Assembly (NCBI RefSeq): GCF_905147365.1
Contig: NC_056422.1
Coordinates: forward strand, 2,110,501-2,174,500
Origin: Aricia agestis
Lineage: Eukaryota; Arthropoda; Insecta; Lepidoptera; Lycaenidae
Direction of reading: 5' to 3'
DNA length: 64,000 nt
Shown one piece after another: positions 47,625-59,885 of this stretch (its first letter is position 1; each line of letters begins with the position of its first letter). The notes beneath the pieces are model-generated. The model saw nothing but the letters and a program-made list of their open reading frames with translations, made no database searches and had not been told where the DNA came from. The translations under genes were made by a program, and so were the position numbers.

Positions 47625-50600
47625 ATGGAAAACCTTGAGCAGAGCAACAATAAAAACGTGTCTTTAAGTTTAATAGCCGAATACAGCTCAGAATCCGATT
47701 CGGAGGACAAATCCAACGAGAACCCCGCCAACGATGACTCCGACACGGTGGAGCTCAGCGAGATGGTGCTCAAGAACAACATAATAAACGCATGTGCTCA
47801 CGGGCCCCTATCGAGCACGAGCAACGAGGAGGTCACGAGGCACATGATCATCGACAGCTGCGAGAACGACGTCCTGGAGTACGACGTGACGGAGTACCGG
47901 GACGCCGACACCAGCTCCGAGTCCGACACGGACGAGGCCAGCGACAGCGACGAAGACTCCATAAAGGATATCGAAGAGCTCACGAGCGGGTACCTCGAAT
48001 TTTTAATTCTCAAAAAAATTATGCAAATGTAACACGCTTGCCCAAACTGAACATAAGTTTTGAAAAAGTTTGTCAAACAATTTGTGTCAGTAATTGCATA
48101 TTTTGTTGAGTTGGTCAAATATTGTTAATTTCTTTTTGTTTTTATTGTACAGTATGAGACCAAAGATGATGAATAATACAGCTTTAACACGAGTTTTGTT
48201 TACCTCTATTCATCAATCAAACAGTATTTTGTAAAGGAACAAATGAAGAAACGTATGGTTCCTGTATTACTGTATAGTTAAACTTATGATATACTCGGAA
48301 AGCCAAATATATTTTTTTAATCAGAATTACAAAATAGTGTAAAATATGCTTCCACATTTAAAATGTTAATAAAACTTGGCTGTCTAAAATGTAAATGAGA
48401 ATATTTTTTTAATAAAATAATTATAATTAAAATGTGATCATTTATTTTTAAATATTCTATGCCCCAAAATATGTGTTGAAAATGTTAAGAAGCCACACTT
48501 CTGAGCACATTAGTCTAAAATTTAATTTGAATATTGAATACATCTATAATTTTTGTGTTACATTAAAATAAGAAATCTTGCAACTTTTTATGCAAATAAG
48601 ATTTTTAGAATTATGAAAATAAGACTATAGAAACCACTTATTAAATTTATTAAGATACAACTATTGAGAAATGTAGCTAATCAGTAAGTTAAAAAGTGAA
48701 TATAAATAATACATATTATTTTGCTGTTACCAATAGTTTTTAAAATGATAATCTTCAACTATATTAGAATATACTAAAATACAATTGATACAAGTGGGAG
48801 CTCTATTGAAATAGTAAATATTATTCTTTTTAAGACTTTATAACTTTTTTTTAAATATTTAAATATTGACAAATAATTACAGGGATGAAGTAGAAGGTGG
48901 AAAAGCTGATAAGAGCATACCAAAGGTAAAAGGGGAACTCGGTTTGGATGACCTGCCTCCGATTGAGGATTTGGCAATAAGTCTACCCGCACAAGAAACT
49001 ACAAAAATTGGAACAGTTGCAAGTGTTGTAGATAGATTGGGTAACTATTACATTCTTTTTTATTTTAGCATTGTACCTTGTATGATGAGTTTTTTTAAAT
49101 GTCAGATAACTTTTATGATTTATTTCTGACAAGTCAAACAACTTTAGGCCTCTTGCCTTTACAGGTAACAACTACATGGACTAGAATTTTGTAGAGTAAA
49201 ATATATTAAGGTTATTAGAATATATTAAAACCGATTTCAGAAACTTGTACCATTACTAAGTGTGCAATAATTACTTTTTCAGTTGTGGTGCGAGCATTCC
49301 CAGAAACACCTGCAGTGGATCTAGACACTGTTTTGTTTCTGGACAATGGTGCAAAGGCTCTAGGCAAGGTCTTCGATGTGTTTGGTCCGGTAAGTAATCT
49401 TATATGTATATAAATGTGTGTTGCTTTGACCTTAAGTTTTATAATACTAATAAAAAAAGTTAAAATTATATTTAAGAAAGGTGGTGCTAAGTTTAAACCA
49501 GTTTTTGCCTGTGGCTAAGCTGTGAAATATTAGTAGTAGGTATATGTATTTCATGACCTATGTAACATGTGGGGAAGCATTAATTATTAAAGCCTTTTCT
49601 TAGTGGATTCACTTTGCCTGTGCATTTATCCATACTGATATTATAAACGCGAAAGCGTGTCTGTCTGTCTGTTGCGTCTTCACGCCTAAACCACTCAATT
49701 GATATTCTGAAATTTTGTATAGATATACTTTTCATCCCTTTAAAATTCATGATTCCCGCGCGATAAACGAATGTTGGCGCAATGGAACCCCGTTGCGCCA
49801 ACATTCCGCGGGCGTCGTCCAGTTTCATTTATATTTTAATTTTAATTAACAGGTGACAGAGCCCCACTACTGCGTGCGTTTCAACTCGGAGGAGCACGTG
49901 AAGGAGCGCGGCGTGTCGGCCGGCATGGACGTGTACATCGCGCCGCGTAGCTCAGACCACACCAACTACGTGTTCCTCACTGAGCTCATGAAGTTAGTAA
50001 TTAGTATATCAAGCCTCTAAAGTCTAACGCCTCCATGGTCCAGTGGTTTACTCAGTGGTTGTAGGTTCGATTTCCGCGTTGGAAACACGCGTCGGATGGG
50101 CATGTAAAAACTTGGTCTTGTTCCTTATCTCGCCAGTCGTGTCGGTTGTCTGTCCCACTGGGATATAAGAGTAAAGGAATAGAGAGTGCTCGTGTACTAC
50201 GCACACACTTGGGCACTATAAAATTACTCCTGCTAACTGGCTCAGTTTCCATCTGTCGTCACTGAAACCGGTGTGGTAGTTATTATATCAAGCCTCTGTA
50301 TCTGTAGATGAGTAATTATAAGTTATACAGTGTTCTTTGGAAATTTACAATTCTTCGAATACTGTAATGCCAGGGAAAGATTAATATAAATGTCCACATG
50401 GTTTCCCAAATTCATACGGCATTAAATAAGTTCGTTTCTAAAGAGTTATGGAGTTTCCCAGTTTTAAAGATAGTTTTTCAGCAATCGCCATAATTTACTC
50501 AAAAAAGCAAAAATATGCTGTAAGATTTCAGTGTTTTTATAATATAGAACTTTAAAAGAAGGTAAATTATAATTAAAAGCGGGAAAAACTTATTTTTTTC

Positions 50601-51183
50601 CGCGTTGGTTGTATTTTAAATGCGTAAAATTCTATGCATTTTAAAAGACATTATTTCCAATTTCAGAACAAAAGGATCTGACGCATCGTGGCTGCACGAC
50701 ATCGAGCCGCCTCCGAACCAAGTGGAGTTCTCCGACGACGAAGAGGAGAGGAGGGCCAACAGGGCGAGGAAGGAACAGAGGCAGAGGCAGGACGGAGACA
50801 GCGGGGAGACCTCCAAGAACCAACCGAGAAAGATCCTCGAAGCGAAACGAAACCGGCCCACGCAATCCAGTAGCCGCTTCGGGCCGAACAGAGGCCGAAT
50901 GCCCGTCGGCTTCAGGCGGAACCCGGGCTTCCGGCCCCAGAGACCCTGGGACGATCAAATGAGGACCCCCCCTCCCCATCCCGACATGGGGCCTATGCCG
51001 CCGTTCCAAGCGTTCCCGCCCTTCGGCCCGCCGCACATGAACCGATTCAACTTCGGAAGGCCCATGCGGCCCAACTGGCCCCAGCACTTCCGCCAAAATG
51101 CCCCCGTGTTCGGGGCCAGCTTCTGCAACATGCCGGGGCCTCAGCCGCAGTGGACTAACGACCCCCCGCCGCCCGGGACGTAG
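47625..51183 (+). CDS. NAF1: NAF1, H/ACA ribonucleoprotein assembly factor, complete, 5 exons, 428 aa
   Basis: Exons: 47625-47989, 48883-49040, 49283-49389, 49853-49992, 50667-51183 (TAG). They sum to 1287 nt with phase kept. The start is ATG 47625 (MENLEQSNNKNV); the frame is open upstream but lacks another ATG. Residues 1-125 are strongly acidic and Ser-rich. About 138-260 is the Gar1-like core: DLPPIEDLAISLP, VDLDTVLFLDNGAKALGKVF, DVFGPVTEPHYCVRF. It is followed by the NAF1 signature KGSDASWLHDIEPP and a basic then Pro/Phe/Met-rich C-terminal tail. Family knowledge: Naf1 binds dyskerin early in H/ACA snoRNP and telomerase RNP assembly in the nucleus and is later replaced by Gar1. The exon 1 donor reads GG|GTACCT, a weak site, although the join restores the expected protein. 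Candidate AATAAA signals lie near 51567 and 51643. Confidence 0.94.
49629..49822 (+). mobile_element. Short Helitron-like element in NAF1 intron 3
   Basis: TCCATACTGATATTATAAAC to GGGCGTCGTCCAG. Its right end is 30 bp before exon 4. Confidence 0.65.
50019..50283 (+). mobile_element. tRNA-derived SINE in NAF1 intron 4, with 14-bp duplication
   Basis: A-box-like TGGTCCAGTGG and B-box-like GGTTCGATTTCC lie in the first 60 bp. Flanking TATATCAAGCCTCT occurs at 50005-50018 and 50284-50297, as expected for LINE-driven insertion. Confidence 0.85.
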
Positions 51184-51894
51184 ACTAACATACAGCCTAC
51201 GCGAGCAAAGTGATATATTAAGTAGTAAATAGTACTTATAACATACTTTTATTTTACTAGATGGATTTGTGTTCTGTGACTTTATTTACTAGTATCCAGA
51301 GATGGCGTTGAAATATATTTGAGGCTTTTCAGAAAAGTTTGATTTGAATCTTTCTGACGGTCTCGACTGTGATATTAAGTGCTGCTAGTGAGTCGCTACC
51401 ATTTAAACTACTACGTACGTAGTTATTATATTATACTACTATAAAAATTGTTGGCAATCATCTAATTATATCCATTCAGATTATGTATCGCTCCATATAT
51501 CAAAATACCAGAGACATATTTTTGTAGAAAATAGCAATAATTAAATGCACAATGATGCAAAGTATAAAATAAACACATAATAAAAGCAAGTTACGATGTT
51601 TGGTAGTGTCCAATAATGTTATCTGAACACCGCATTTGTACAAAATAAAAACTTTACAAAAACATTTTCTTTTATTCCTCTTCCAATTATCACTTATAAT
51701 ACCACAAGAGCTTAATTAGAATTTGTTTTTTATATATAGCAACTACCAGAGAAAATTTTCAAAAAATTATCAGTATAATACCATGTAGGTTGTACCACGT
51801 GACGTCGAATGGTGCAAAATCATTATAATTTATAGTTGAGGACTTTAATTCCTGCAAGATTCTTGTTTTCACTTTTATACAATATTAAAATGTA

Positions 51895-52025
51895 GCCTAT
51901 GTCCTTTCTCAGACTCTAGAATAACTGTGTACAAAATTTTATTGCAATCGGTTCAGTAGTTTTGGCGTGAAAGCGAGACAGACAGACAGACAGAGATACT
52001 TTCGCATTTATAATATTAGTATAGA
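51895..52025 (-). mobile_element. 5' fragment of the long Helitron-like family
   Basis: Reverse of the 32563/37592 start: GTCCTTTCTCAGACTCTAG, then GGCGTGAAAGCGAGACAGAC, ending TATAATATTAGTATAGA. Confidence 0.7.
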
Positions 52026-52482
52026 TTTTGCAGGTCTACTGAATATTTAAACGGATAAAATTGCCAACATAAGGTCGGAAGAGGTCGAATATTTTGTAAT
52101 GGCGGCCTACGGAAAAGGGGAAAAGAATAAAAAGGCGAATTGTTTTGTGATTTCTTTATTAAATATTTCACTGTTAGAAATTAACTAACGATCGAATTTT
52201 ATAATTGTTAAAAATAATAATAAAAAAAGTTTAAAATAAAGAACTACAGCTAAAAAATACTGCTCTCGGACTATGCAGAAGAACTAATCCTGCTGCCCTA
52301 TATACGTCGAACCAACTGGGTTTATAATATAAATTTTGCACTCACATGATCACAACGTAAAATGAATAGCCATTTCACAATACAGGAATATAATATATCT
52401 CCATACAACTAAAAAACCGAGGTATTCGAGTCAAACTGTCTTCACCAGTTACTTTGGGATCTCTGAGAAACATGCTAAAAAT

Positions 52483-52669
52483 CAGTGGCGTAACTATAGG
52501 GTGGCAAGGCTGGCAAAATGCCAAGGGCCCCCGATCCAAGAGCGCCCCAGCGCAAGAGACCGTGAAGTCAGACATTTTTATACATTGTTTTATTAATTAA
52601 CGTGACGATTTTAACTGATGGGGCCCTATCAATTTGCCACGGGCCCCGGATGTTATAGTTACGCCACTG
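52483..52669. mobile_element. hAT-like MITE with perfect 8-bp duplication
   Basis: CAGTGGCGTAACTATAGG and TATAGTTACGCCACTG ends, flanked by CTAAAAAT at 52475-52482 and 52670-52677. Confidence 0.9.
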
Positions 52670-53019
52670 CTAAAAATACATTGATCTAAAATACTACGCG
52701 CGAGCTCAGAGGAATCGGGGTTAAGGCTATGTTCATCTTTATATTAAGCTTAAGAGCGATAATCCACGTGTTTTCATATCATAAACATACTAGCTTTTGT
52801 AGAGAATTCATGTATACTTTTTAGTTTTTACTGTAACCCATGATCACCATAGTTAAAAATAATGAGAACAGTTTGACTCGATGATACCTCTAAGATAGGC
52901 TTATAAAAACTAACACAAGGAATAATTTTGATATCTAAACAACATAACATTATTTTTTGACCTGCAATTACAATGTCCAGATACACAAGAATTATTTGGT
53001 CACAGTTAAGCATTAGTGT

Positions 53020-53165
53020 CCTTAGTCCTAACTCCTAACCCACAGTTTTTTTTGTTGCTAAATTTTAATGCAGTCTTGTTCTAAATCATGTAAAGAACAT
53101 AACTGCATTCATAACTCAATACGTAATTTTTTGTGGATTAGTACACGAATGCTTAACAGCGTCCA
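53020..53165. mobile_element. GGACGCTGTTAAGCATT-family TIR element
   Basis: CAGTTAAGCATTAGTGTCC on the left, GAATGCTTAACAGCGTCC on the right. It shares TGCAGTCTTGTTCTAAAT with 63520. Confidence 0.65.
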
Positions 53166-53289
53166 TTTAATGATGATGATGAAATGCATTTTTAATATTG
53201 AAGATTCTAGGCATTGCATAACAGGATAAATATTATGTATTATACCAGTTACTGTAACTTTGTTTAACAATTTTCAAAGTAAACATCGT

Positions 53290-53450
53290 AAATTAAACCT
53301 TTAGGCATAGGCTTATATTAAAAGATTATCATGCATAATTATGCGACATTCTTTTAATATAAGCCTAAAGGCATAGGCTTATATTAAAAGATTATCATGC
53401 ATAATAATTATGCGACATAATCTTATAATATAATAGGCTTTAGCTAATTT
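53290..53450. repeat. Tandem and inverted duplication
   Basis: AGGCATAGGCTTATATTAAA occurs twice, and each copy faces an inverted TTTAATATAAGCC or its decayed form. Confidence 0.8.
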
Positions 53451-53768
53451 TATTGTTGTAGTGACAAGTTATAAAAGAAAAAAAAATTTTAATATTCTCT
53501 TTGTATAGAACTTATTTTATCTTCAGTTACAATAACTAGAATAATGCGAATCAAATAAAAAGAATAATTTTGAATAATTGATATACAATTAAGTCTAGAT
53601 ATTCCGCTAATTGCCATCTGCCTTTCAAAAACAGTCGGACAGTAGAGATACACATTATAAAGACATTATGAAAAAAAAAAGGTTCTGATCCAGCTTCAAT
53701 TGTATATCAATGTGCAAATATCCACAAGTTTCAGGCCCGACCAGTTTTAAACTTTGCCTTTACACTAC

Positions 53769-53857
53769 TGACGTGGTTGAACAACATAATATTGACTCCT
53801 TTATAAACACCAAATTGTGTCATCGTTATTGACGTGGTTGAACAACATAATATTGAA
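53769..53857. repeat. Direct repeat of 27 bp, 62 bp apart
   Basis: TGACGTGGTTGAACAACATA and following bases occur at 53769 and 53831. Confidence 0.85.
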
Positions 53858-54330
53858 ACCTTATTTTGAAACTATGTGTGTGCCTGATTCAATGGAGCTG
53901 CTAAGCATTTTTTTCCACTGGTCGAGCGGCAACTATGCTGATACATAATTAAAATCTAGTGTTAAATTAATGAGTGAGGCTTCCTGTCAAATGAGTTATA
54001 TTGTAGCGATATAGAGTGGTATTAATATCGAATGTAAATATATGTAAACTAAAATATATACGTAAACTGTTTCATATAAAATATTTATATGATATTTTTA
54101 CTGTAGTGATTCATACACAAAGACTGTATCTGGCAGTGTAACAATTGAATTACTATTTCCAAAGTTCTGTAACAAATGCAAAGACTCCAATCCATTCAGT
54201 TATTTTATCTCATAAACTCATAGAAACTCCAAGGTAAAATAACTATGAGCCCTTAGCCAAGATGCCTTCATAAAATAAAAAATTGAAAATCAAACAATTT
54301 GATGTAACGATACGAAGTGGTTCTACTGTG

Positions 54331-54419
54331 GCGTTCTACTTGATGTTAAAAACGACCAAAACGCTCAAAATAGGAGGCATTTTGAGCGTTTTGATTGTTT
54401 TTAGCATTAAATGGAACGC
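54331..54419. ncRNA. miRNA-precursor-like hairpin (or small MITE)
   Basis: An 89-nt near-complete stem: GCGTTCTACTTGATG.. pairs with ..CATTAAATGGAACGC, and CAAAACGCTCAAAAT pairs exactly with ATTTTGAGCGTTTTG around a 7-nt loop. Few mismatches and a short loop resemble a pre-miRNA, but there is no expression evidence. Confidence 0.3.
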
Positions 54420-54907
54420 GGGGATACTTTTTATTTCAAACATCTACATTTACCAAAGCATCTTAGCTACAGGCCGTTTACCTATACCGTTACAATATAA
54501 CGTATCAAATGCATTAACTTCAGCGACTATTCAGCTGTGTCATAACTCATAAATATAATCATACAAGTGTATACATATTGCCGATTCCACGCATTGTCAA
54601 CGATTACATGATACAAATAAAGCAGTAAAAAGGTAATAATTTAACGATTTAAGTATAACATACTACGAATAATAAAAACTAAGGAAGAGTAACTCCGTCA
54701 AAAAAGTGCACCAAAAGGCTACAAAATGTGACCCGAATACATGTATACCTTATGCATGTGTTCGGTACACATTTTTCGTGTATATATACTCGAGTGACAT
54801 TCAACCAGGTCGACATGACAATTTTGTTAAACTCATTTTACAATTTGTTTACATAGCTTTGTTTACTTACTTTTTACGTAGCTTTTTACAATATTTTTGT
54901 TGTTAAA

Positions 54908-54981
54908 ATGCCTAAATGCCCTGTGAAATGGTGTAGAAGTCATACAGATACGACTTTTAATACAGGAATAACCTTTCATCT
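54908..54981 (+). CDS. Possible first exon of a THAP-domain protein (fragment)
   Basis: ATG at 54908 opens MPKCPVKWCRSHTDTT, then FNTGITFHL, ending at a good donor (CT|GTAAGT, exon end 54981). The start M-P-x-C, the C-x4-C spacing (Cys4, Cys9) and the later ITFH resemble the first half of a THAP zinc finger (C2CH). In insects THAP domains are often split by an intron at about this place. I could not find the second half (Trp, C-x2-H) downstream within the window, so this may be a pseudogene fragment, a transposon-related remnant or chance. Confidence 0.3.
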
Positions 54982-55336
54982 GTAAGTGAATTGTTTAAAA
55001 CTATGCTTAAATTTCTTGTATTTTTGTCGACCCAAAAAAGATGGTTTATTTAAGTTGGATGCTAGGGTATTTGTATAAAATTAAGCTGGTCTCTTTGTGT
55101 TTGTTTACATGTTATTCTAAAAGTGCAATAATCAAAAAATAATATAATTACAACATTTTTACAAAGTCGCCATGGACAGTGTTATGCAAGATGTAACAAT
55201 TTAATCATAAACGAAATTTTGGGGTCTGGCTGACATTATGATTATACTAAATGCGTTATAAGATGATATGGGTATTCTCATATTTCTTGCTACGGATTTT
55301 TTACGACAAAACAAAAAAAAAACATAATGTAATATA

Positions 55337-55548
55337 TTTTTTTTATGAAATAAGGGGGCAAACGAGCAAACGGGTCACCTGATAGAATAATTAGGGTAGG
55401 GGATTGGGCCTCCGGTAAACTCACTCACTCGGCGAAACACAGCGCAAGCGCTGTTTCACGCCGGTTTTCTGTGAGAACGTGTATTTCTCCGGTCGAGCCG
55501 GCCCATTCGTGCCGAAGCATAGCTCTCCCACGTACCAAAATCTTAAAT
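55337..55548 (+). repeat. GC-rich lepidopteran element, internally deleted
   Basis: Same ends as 15598 (TTTTATGAAATAAGGGGGC...AGCTCTCCCACGT), but the C/T-rich middle is missing. Confidence 0.7.
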
Positions 55549-57039
55549 CGAAAAATTACGTTCAATCGACAAAACAAATAAGTATTTCCTTTAATATTGT
55601 AAATGAACAAAAATAAAAAACTGCTAACTGTTATTAAAATATTATATTAATTGTGAGTTATAAACTGTACAAAATTTACGTAAGTTTTTAATTTCAATTC
55701 TGTAATAATTTAGCACATAGATTTTTGTAATCTGAAAACGTCTTCTCTAGGTGCTCGGATAGTTTTAGATTCGCCCGAGTCGTACAAGGTTTGTTCATAA
55801 TTATTAAGTACATGTATAATATTATAATTATTATCGATGTCTGAAGTATCAGAGGAAAATGTTTGATTTTAAAATAATTATGTGCTCGTTTCTTCGTGAT
55901 AGTAGATGTGCTTGGTGTATACTGCATAATACTATCCGCTTTTGACAATTATTTGTTTCATAACTATGACAATGACAATAACCGCGCAGGCTGTCGTCCG
56001 GCGCGCAATATTATGATACCGTTACCTGGGATACGACCTTGGCGAAAATCTGAATTGTCATATTTTAGTGTTCGAAAAGGAGCCAAATTTAAAACGGTTG
56101 AAGTATGGGAGTTTCCTTAGTTTTTATTATTCGTAGATAACATAACATTTGCCCCTTTCTATTAAAACACAGCTAATGTCTGACTTTGAAGTTACCTTCA
56201 GCTGTCTATCATAACATTTTTTCAATGCGCCAGAAAAAGACAGATCTTGTATTAACTGTATAAATGATTTTATTAGTAAGAGGGTTTCTGTATAAATCAA
56301 GCCAATAATAATAAATTGTAAATCAATAAACAATATGAAATTTTTAAACAGATGTAAATTCTGATTCATAAACATAGATATAAAGTTATGATTAAATGAG
56401 TTAACATTTAGGCTCACTTACAAGGCGTTAATGCTAATCCAGTGTCAAATTATGCCACCTCTTTCTTACGTTACGAAAAACGAGAGAGACGATATTAACC
56501 AAGGATTAACTTCAACTTTTGCAGCAAATGTGCCTTAATAATGAAATTCTTTCTATAAACGTTGACAAGTAGCGTTTGAGAGTGGGAAAGTAACCTAACC
56601 ACAAAGCCAATAGGGCGTTTGCTCCAGAACTAACCTACAGTGGGTACGCTACGAGTAATGATTGTGTCCAACTTAGCTTAGTACAAAAATACAGATTCCT
56701 TTATAAATTAACGATTAGCTTGCCGTCTGAGACTCATGACATACGCCTCCTGGGCTTCGCCGGTCAACAACCGAAACAACACAAACAGAGCAGTCTTTCA
56801 CGTAAACGAAAGCCTAAACTAAATCTACATTAATTTGATCTCCGATTGAAAACTTAACGTAAATTATAAGCTACTATTAGTTCGAAGGGTTATAATTTTG
56901 TATCGATTACACGTTAGGAACTATTCTACTGTACAGATAGATAAAAAAATCCTTAAAAATATACGATAGCGATAATACTTGAGGGCATCGGGGGATGCAA
57001 CGTAAAGGAACTGATCTAAGCCCGAGCGGCCGTCACACG

Positions 57040-57590
57040 GTCGCGTATTGATACGATACATACAGTCTACGGACACGTATACACCGTACATACGAGTTAT
57101 ACGTATGCGCAACGGCGTACGTTACAGGCTATACGTATACGAATGGCCGTACGTTGCAGGCGGTGCGTATACGCAACGCTGTACGTTGCAGGCGATTCGT
57201 ATACGCAACGGCGTACGTTACAGGCTATACGTATACGAATGGCCGTACGTTGCAGGCGGTGCGTATACGCAACGCTGTACGTTGCAGGCGATTCGTATAC
57301 GCAACGCTATGCGTCACAGGCAATGACGTATACGCAACGCCTTACATAACGTGCAATATATGCGCTATCTTACTTTACGGGCAATGCGTCTAGGGCATCG
57401 CACGTTGCGGGCAACACTTATACGAAAGACCGTACATTACGGGTAATACGTACACGCCACCGTACGAGCGATACGTATACGAAATGCCGTACGGCCAATA
57501 CGCATACAATACCGTACGTATACGCACACGTACACGCACGCTACGGGCAATACGCATACGACATGCGTCCCGGGCGAAACACATACGATA
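57040..57590. repeat. CGTATACG minisatellite with 99-bp higher-order repeat
   Basis: Degenerate units of about 30 bp around CGTATACGCAACG and GTACGTTGCAGGCG. Between about 57105 and 57305 two 99-bp blocks are nearly identical. CpG and TA steps are dense, and both strands stay open in several frames. Confidence 0.85.
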
Positions 57591-57924
57591 CTACTCAGCT
57601 ACTTCGTATCACGTCGAATGGTGTTGCCAGTTAATATTTAGAATATATTCGTTATCTAAGACACTACGCGCTACACTAATATTCACAGAGATACGATTAG
57701 AAATGGAAAGGCGAAACAGCGTGCGAACTACTCCGAATGGAATACTTGCAGTAATATTGTCACTCGATCCTTAATCGATAAAAGAATCGAGTTAGAATAT
57801 TCGATTATCATAGACAGCCAATCGACGCTACTTGCTACAGTACTGTTATCGAATAACAAAATAATATCTGTTTTTGTCAAACTCAGATCGTGTCTAGAAA
57901 TAACGTGTCTTTTATTTGTTTGAG

Positions 57925-58852
57925 AACCGCCGTCTACTGAAACGTAAGACGAGAAACCTATTTAAACATCCAATACAGCTGATAAAACATTTAAAAAATA
58001 TTAGCAATCTCCTACTTCTATCAAATCATCTAAGGCAACGTCTTGTGAAAATTATAGCGAACACGCTCTGGCATACTACATTCACTGCGGCTACATAAGG
58101 CGTGTATCTTTTTAAACGAGACCGAGGTAAACAAGTGTTTAACACTTGCAACTAGAACTCTAATTCTAAGGCTGCGTTTTCACCTGAGCTGAGCTGCGTT
58201 GCGAGGAATGTGTTTTACAAGAACCGATAGTATCGTTGCGCTGAACGTTGTCAAATGAAGCGTTTCTAAAACACATTCCTCGCAACGCAGCTTAGCTCCG
58301 GTAGAAACGCAGCATTATATTGCTCGTCCCACGGACGTAAAAAAAATACGGACGTAGCATTACTATAAAGAGGTGAAGCATGCAATGTACGACAATTTCG
58401 TTTATTGTACACGTGACCGACACTCACACACGCAACTAGGTACTACAACCCGTGTCATTGTACATTGAGTGACGGCACCAATGACACGGACACATCCTAC
58501 ACGGGCGGCCATAACTATGCTTCACTCGTGATTAGACTAGGTTACGTCCGTATTTTTATTAACGTCCGTGGCTCGTCCATTGTTAGATCTTATTCGTTTT
58601 TATCAAACAGCAAAATGCCGTTAGTTCGATTGATTTTGATGATAACTTGACTGGATCGACCAGAGAACGAAAGTGTATTATTATTAGATCGAATATATAC
58701 GGTAAGAGCACTTTCTTACTGTCGTTGTAAATATTTTTAAGTAAATTAACTTTTAAATTCTTGAGATGCCTCTTACTTAATAATTACGCTATGTCAAAGC
58801 ATGTTCTACTAAGCGAATACAGTATTACGTTTCAGTAGACGGCGGTTTACGA
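57925..58852. mobile_element. TIR element containing two further TIR elements
   Basis: Outer ends ACCGCCGTCTACTGAAACGT / ACGTTTCAGTAGACGGCGGT. Inside are 58160-58320 (GAGCTGAGCTGCG family) and 58319-58585 (GCTCGTCCCACGGACG / CGTCCGTGGCTCGTCC). Confidence 0.7.
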
Positions 58853-59749
58853 AATACACTGAAGGCATATAATCTTACCCTACATGCTATCATATAGTAA
58901 ATATTACGCCTCTATGTAGAATTTCGGAAAATATTATAATTCTATACATGATTAAATATGTCTTACATGAAAACTTCGAGTGCCATGAAATAAACTTTTA
59001 TGCCAATTTGCATTTGCAAATGTTTCTCTTTCAAAAAATATTTTGTATCTTAACGCTAATCTACATAAGGATTAAGGATGAGCCACTTCCTACTTCTATC
59101 CTTTTCTATCACTTACAACCTGTATTTGCTAGAGCAAGAGAGATATAGCTAAGTGTATCCTCATTCAAGCAAATGACGTTTCTGAGTAATAGAGCAGAAT
59201 AGAAGTATAAGAGCAACATCCCACTCAAACAAAAATAAATAATGCGAGTATACACTATACATGTCGCTTAGCCTACAGTGTCTCTCGGGGGTCAATTTAG
59301 ACCCCTTTAAAGCTTCTAAGACCCCCTGGGTCACGTTTTCATGTAAGACATTTGTGACTCCAATATGATTGTGAGTATCTGTCGATGGGTGCGTTTGTAC
59401 CGGTATGAAAATACTCTAATACATATAAAAGTCTCTTACACTATAAATATATGGCTCAGTACTTTTCATATATATAATGAATGATTTGACTATGATATAC
59501 ACGTGGGTACCTATATTGAAAAAATAATTCTATAAGGTCATATTTAGATTCCAATAAAATTATAATATAGAATTAGCACCTTTCGATTTGTTAAACGTAT
59601 ACAATAATGAGCGTTAATTTATATGCAATAATGTTTTTATTTGTTTCTTTATCATACGAGAGTCAAATTGAGTACCAAAAATACCGTATTTACTGTACAG
59701 TGTGCTTGATTCTCATATTTCGAATATTACTTCAATCTCAGAGGGCCTA

Positions 59750-59885
59750 GACAAGCGGCAAGCGATTATCGGATGTATGGGATTTGACATTAGTATTCGT
59801 TAGCGAAGCGATGACTTAAGACAAATCGCATTCATTTTGTTAGCGTTTACGATAATCGCTTGCCACTTGTATACTAGGGCGGGAT
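59750..59885. mobile_element. MITE, fuller copy of 7315-7435
   Basis: GACAAGCGGCAAGCGATTAT on the left, ATAATCGCTTGCCACTTGTA-like on the right. Confidence 0.7.

Noticed and set aside
50641..51096. 151-codon minus-strand ORF
   Set aside because: Antisense of NAF1 exon 5, whose plus frame has clear family motifs.
55694..55948. 84-codon minus ORF
   Set aside because: AT-rich, no recognised motif, no supporting splice structure.
57048..57393. Overlapping plus-strand ORFs with Tyr/Arg-rich repeats
   Set aside because: Created by the CGTATACG minisatellite with a 99-bp period.
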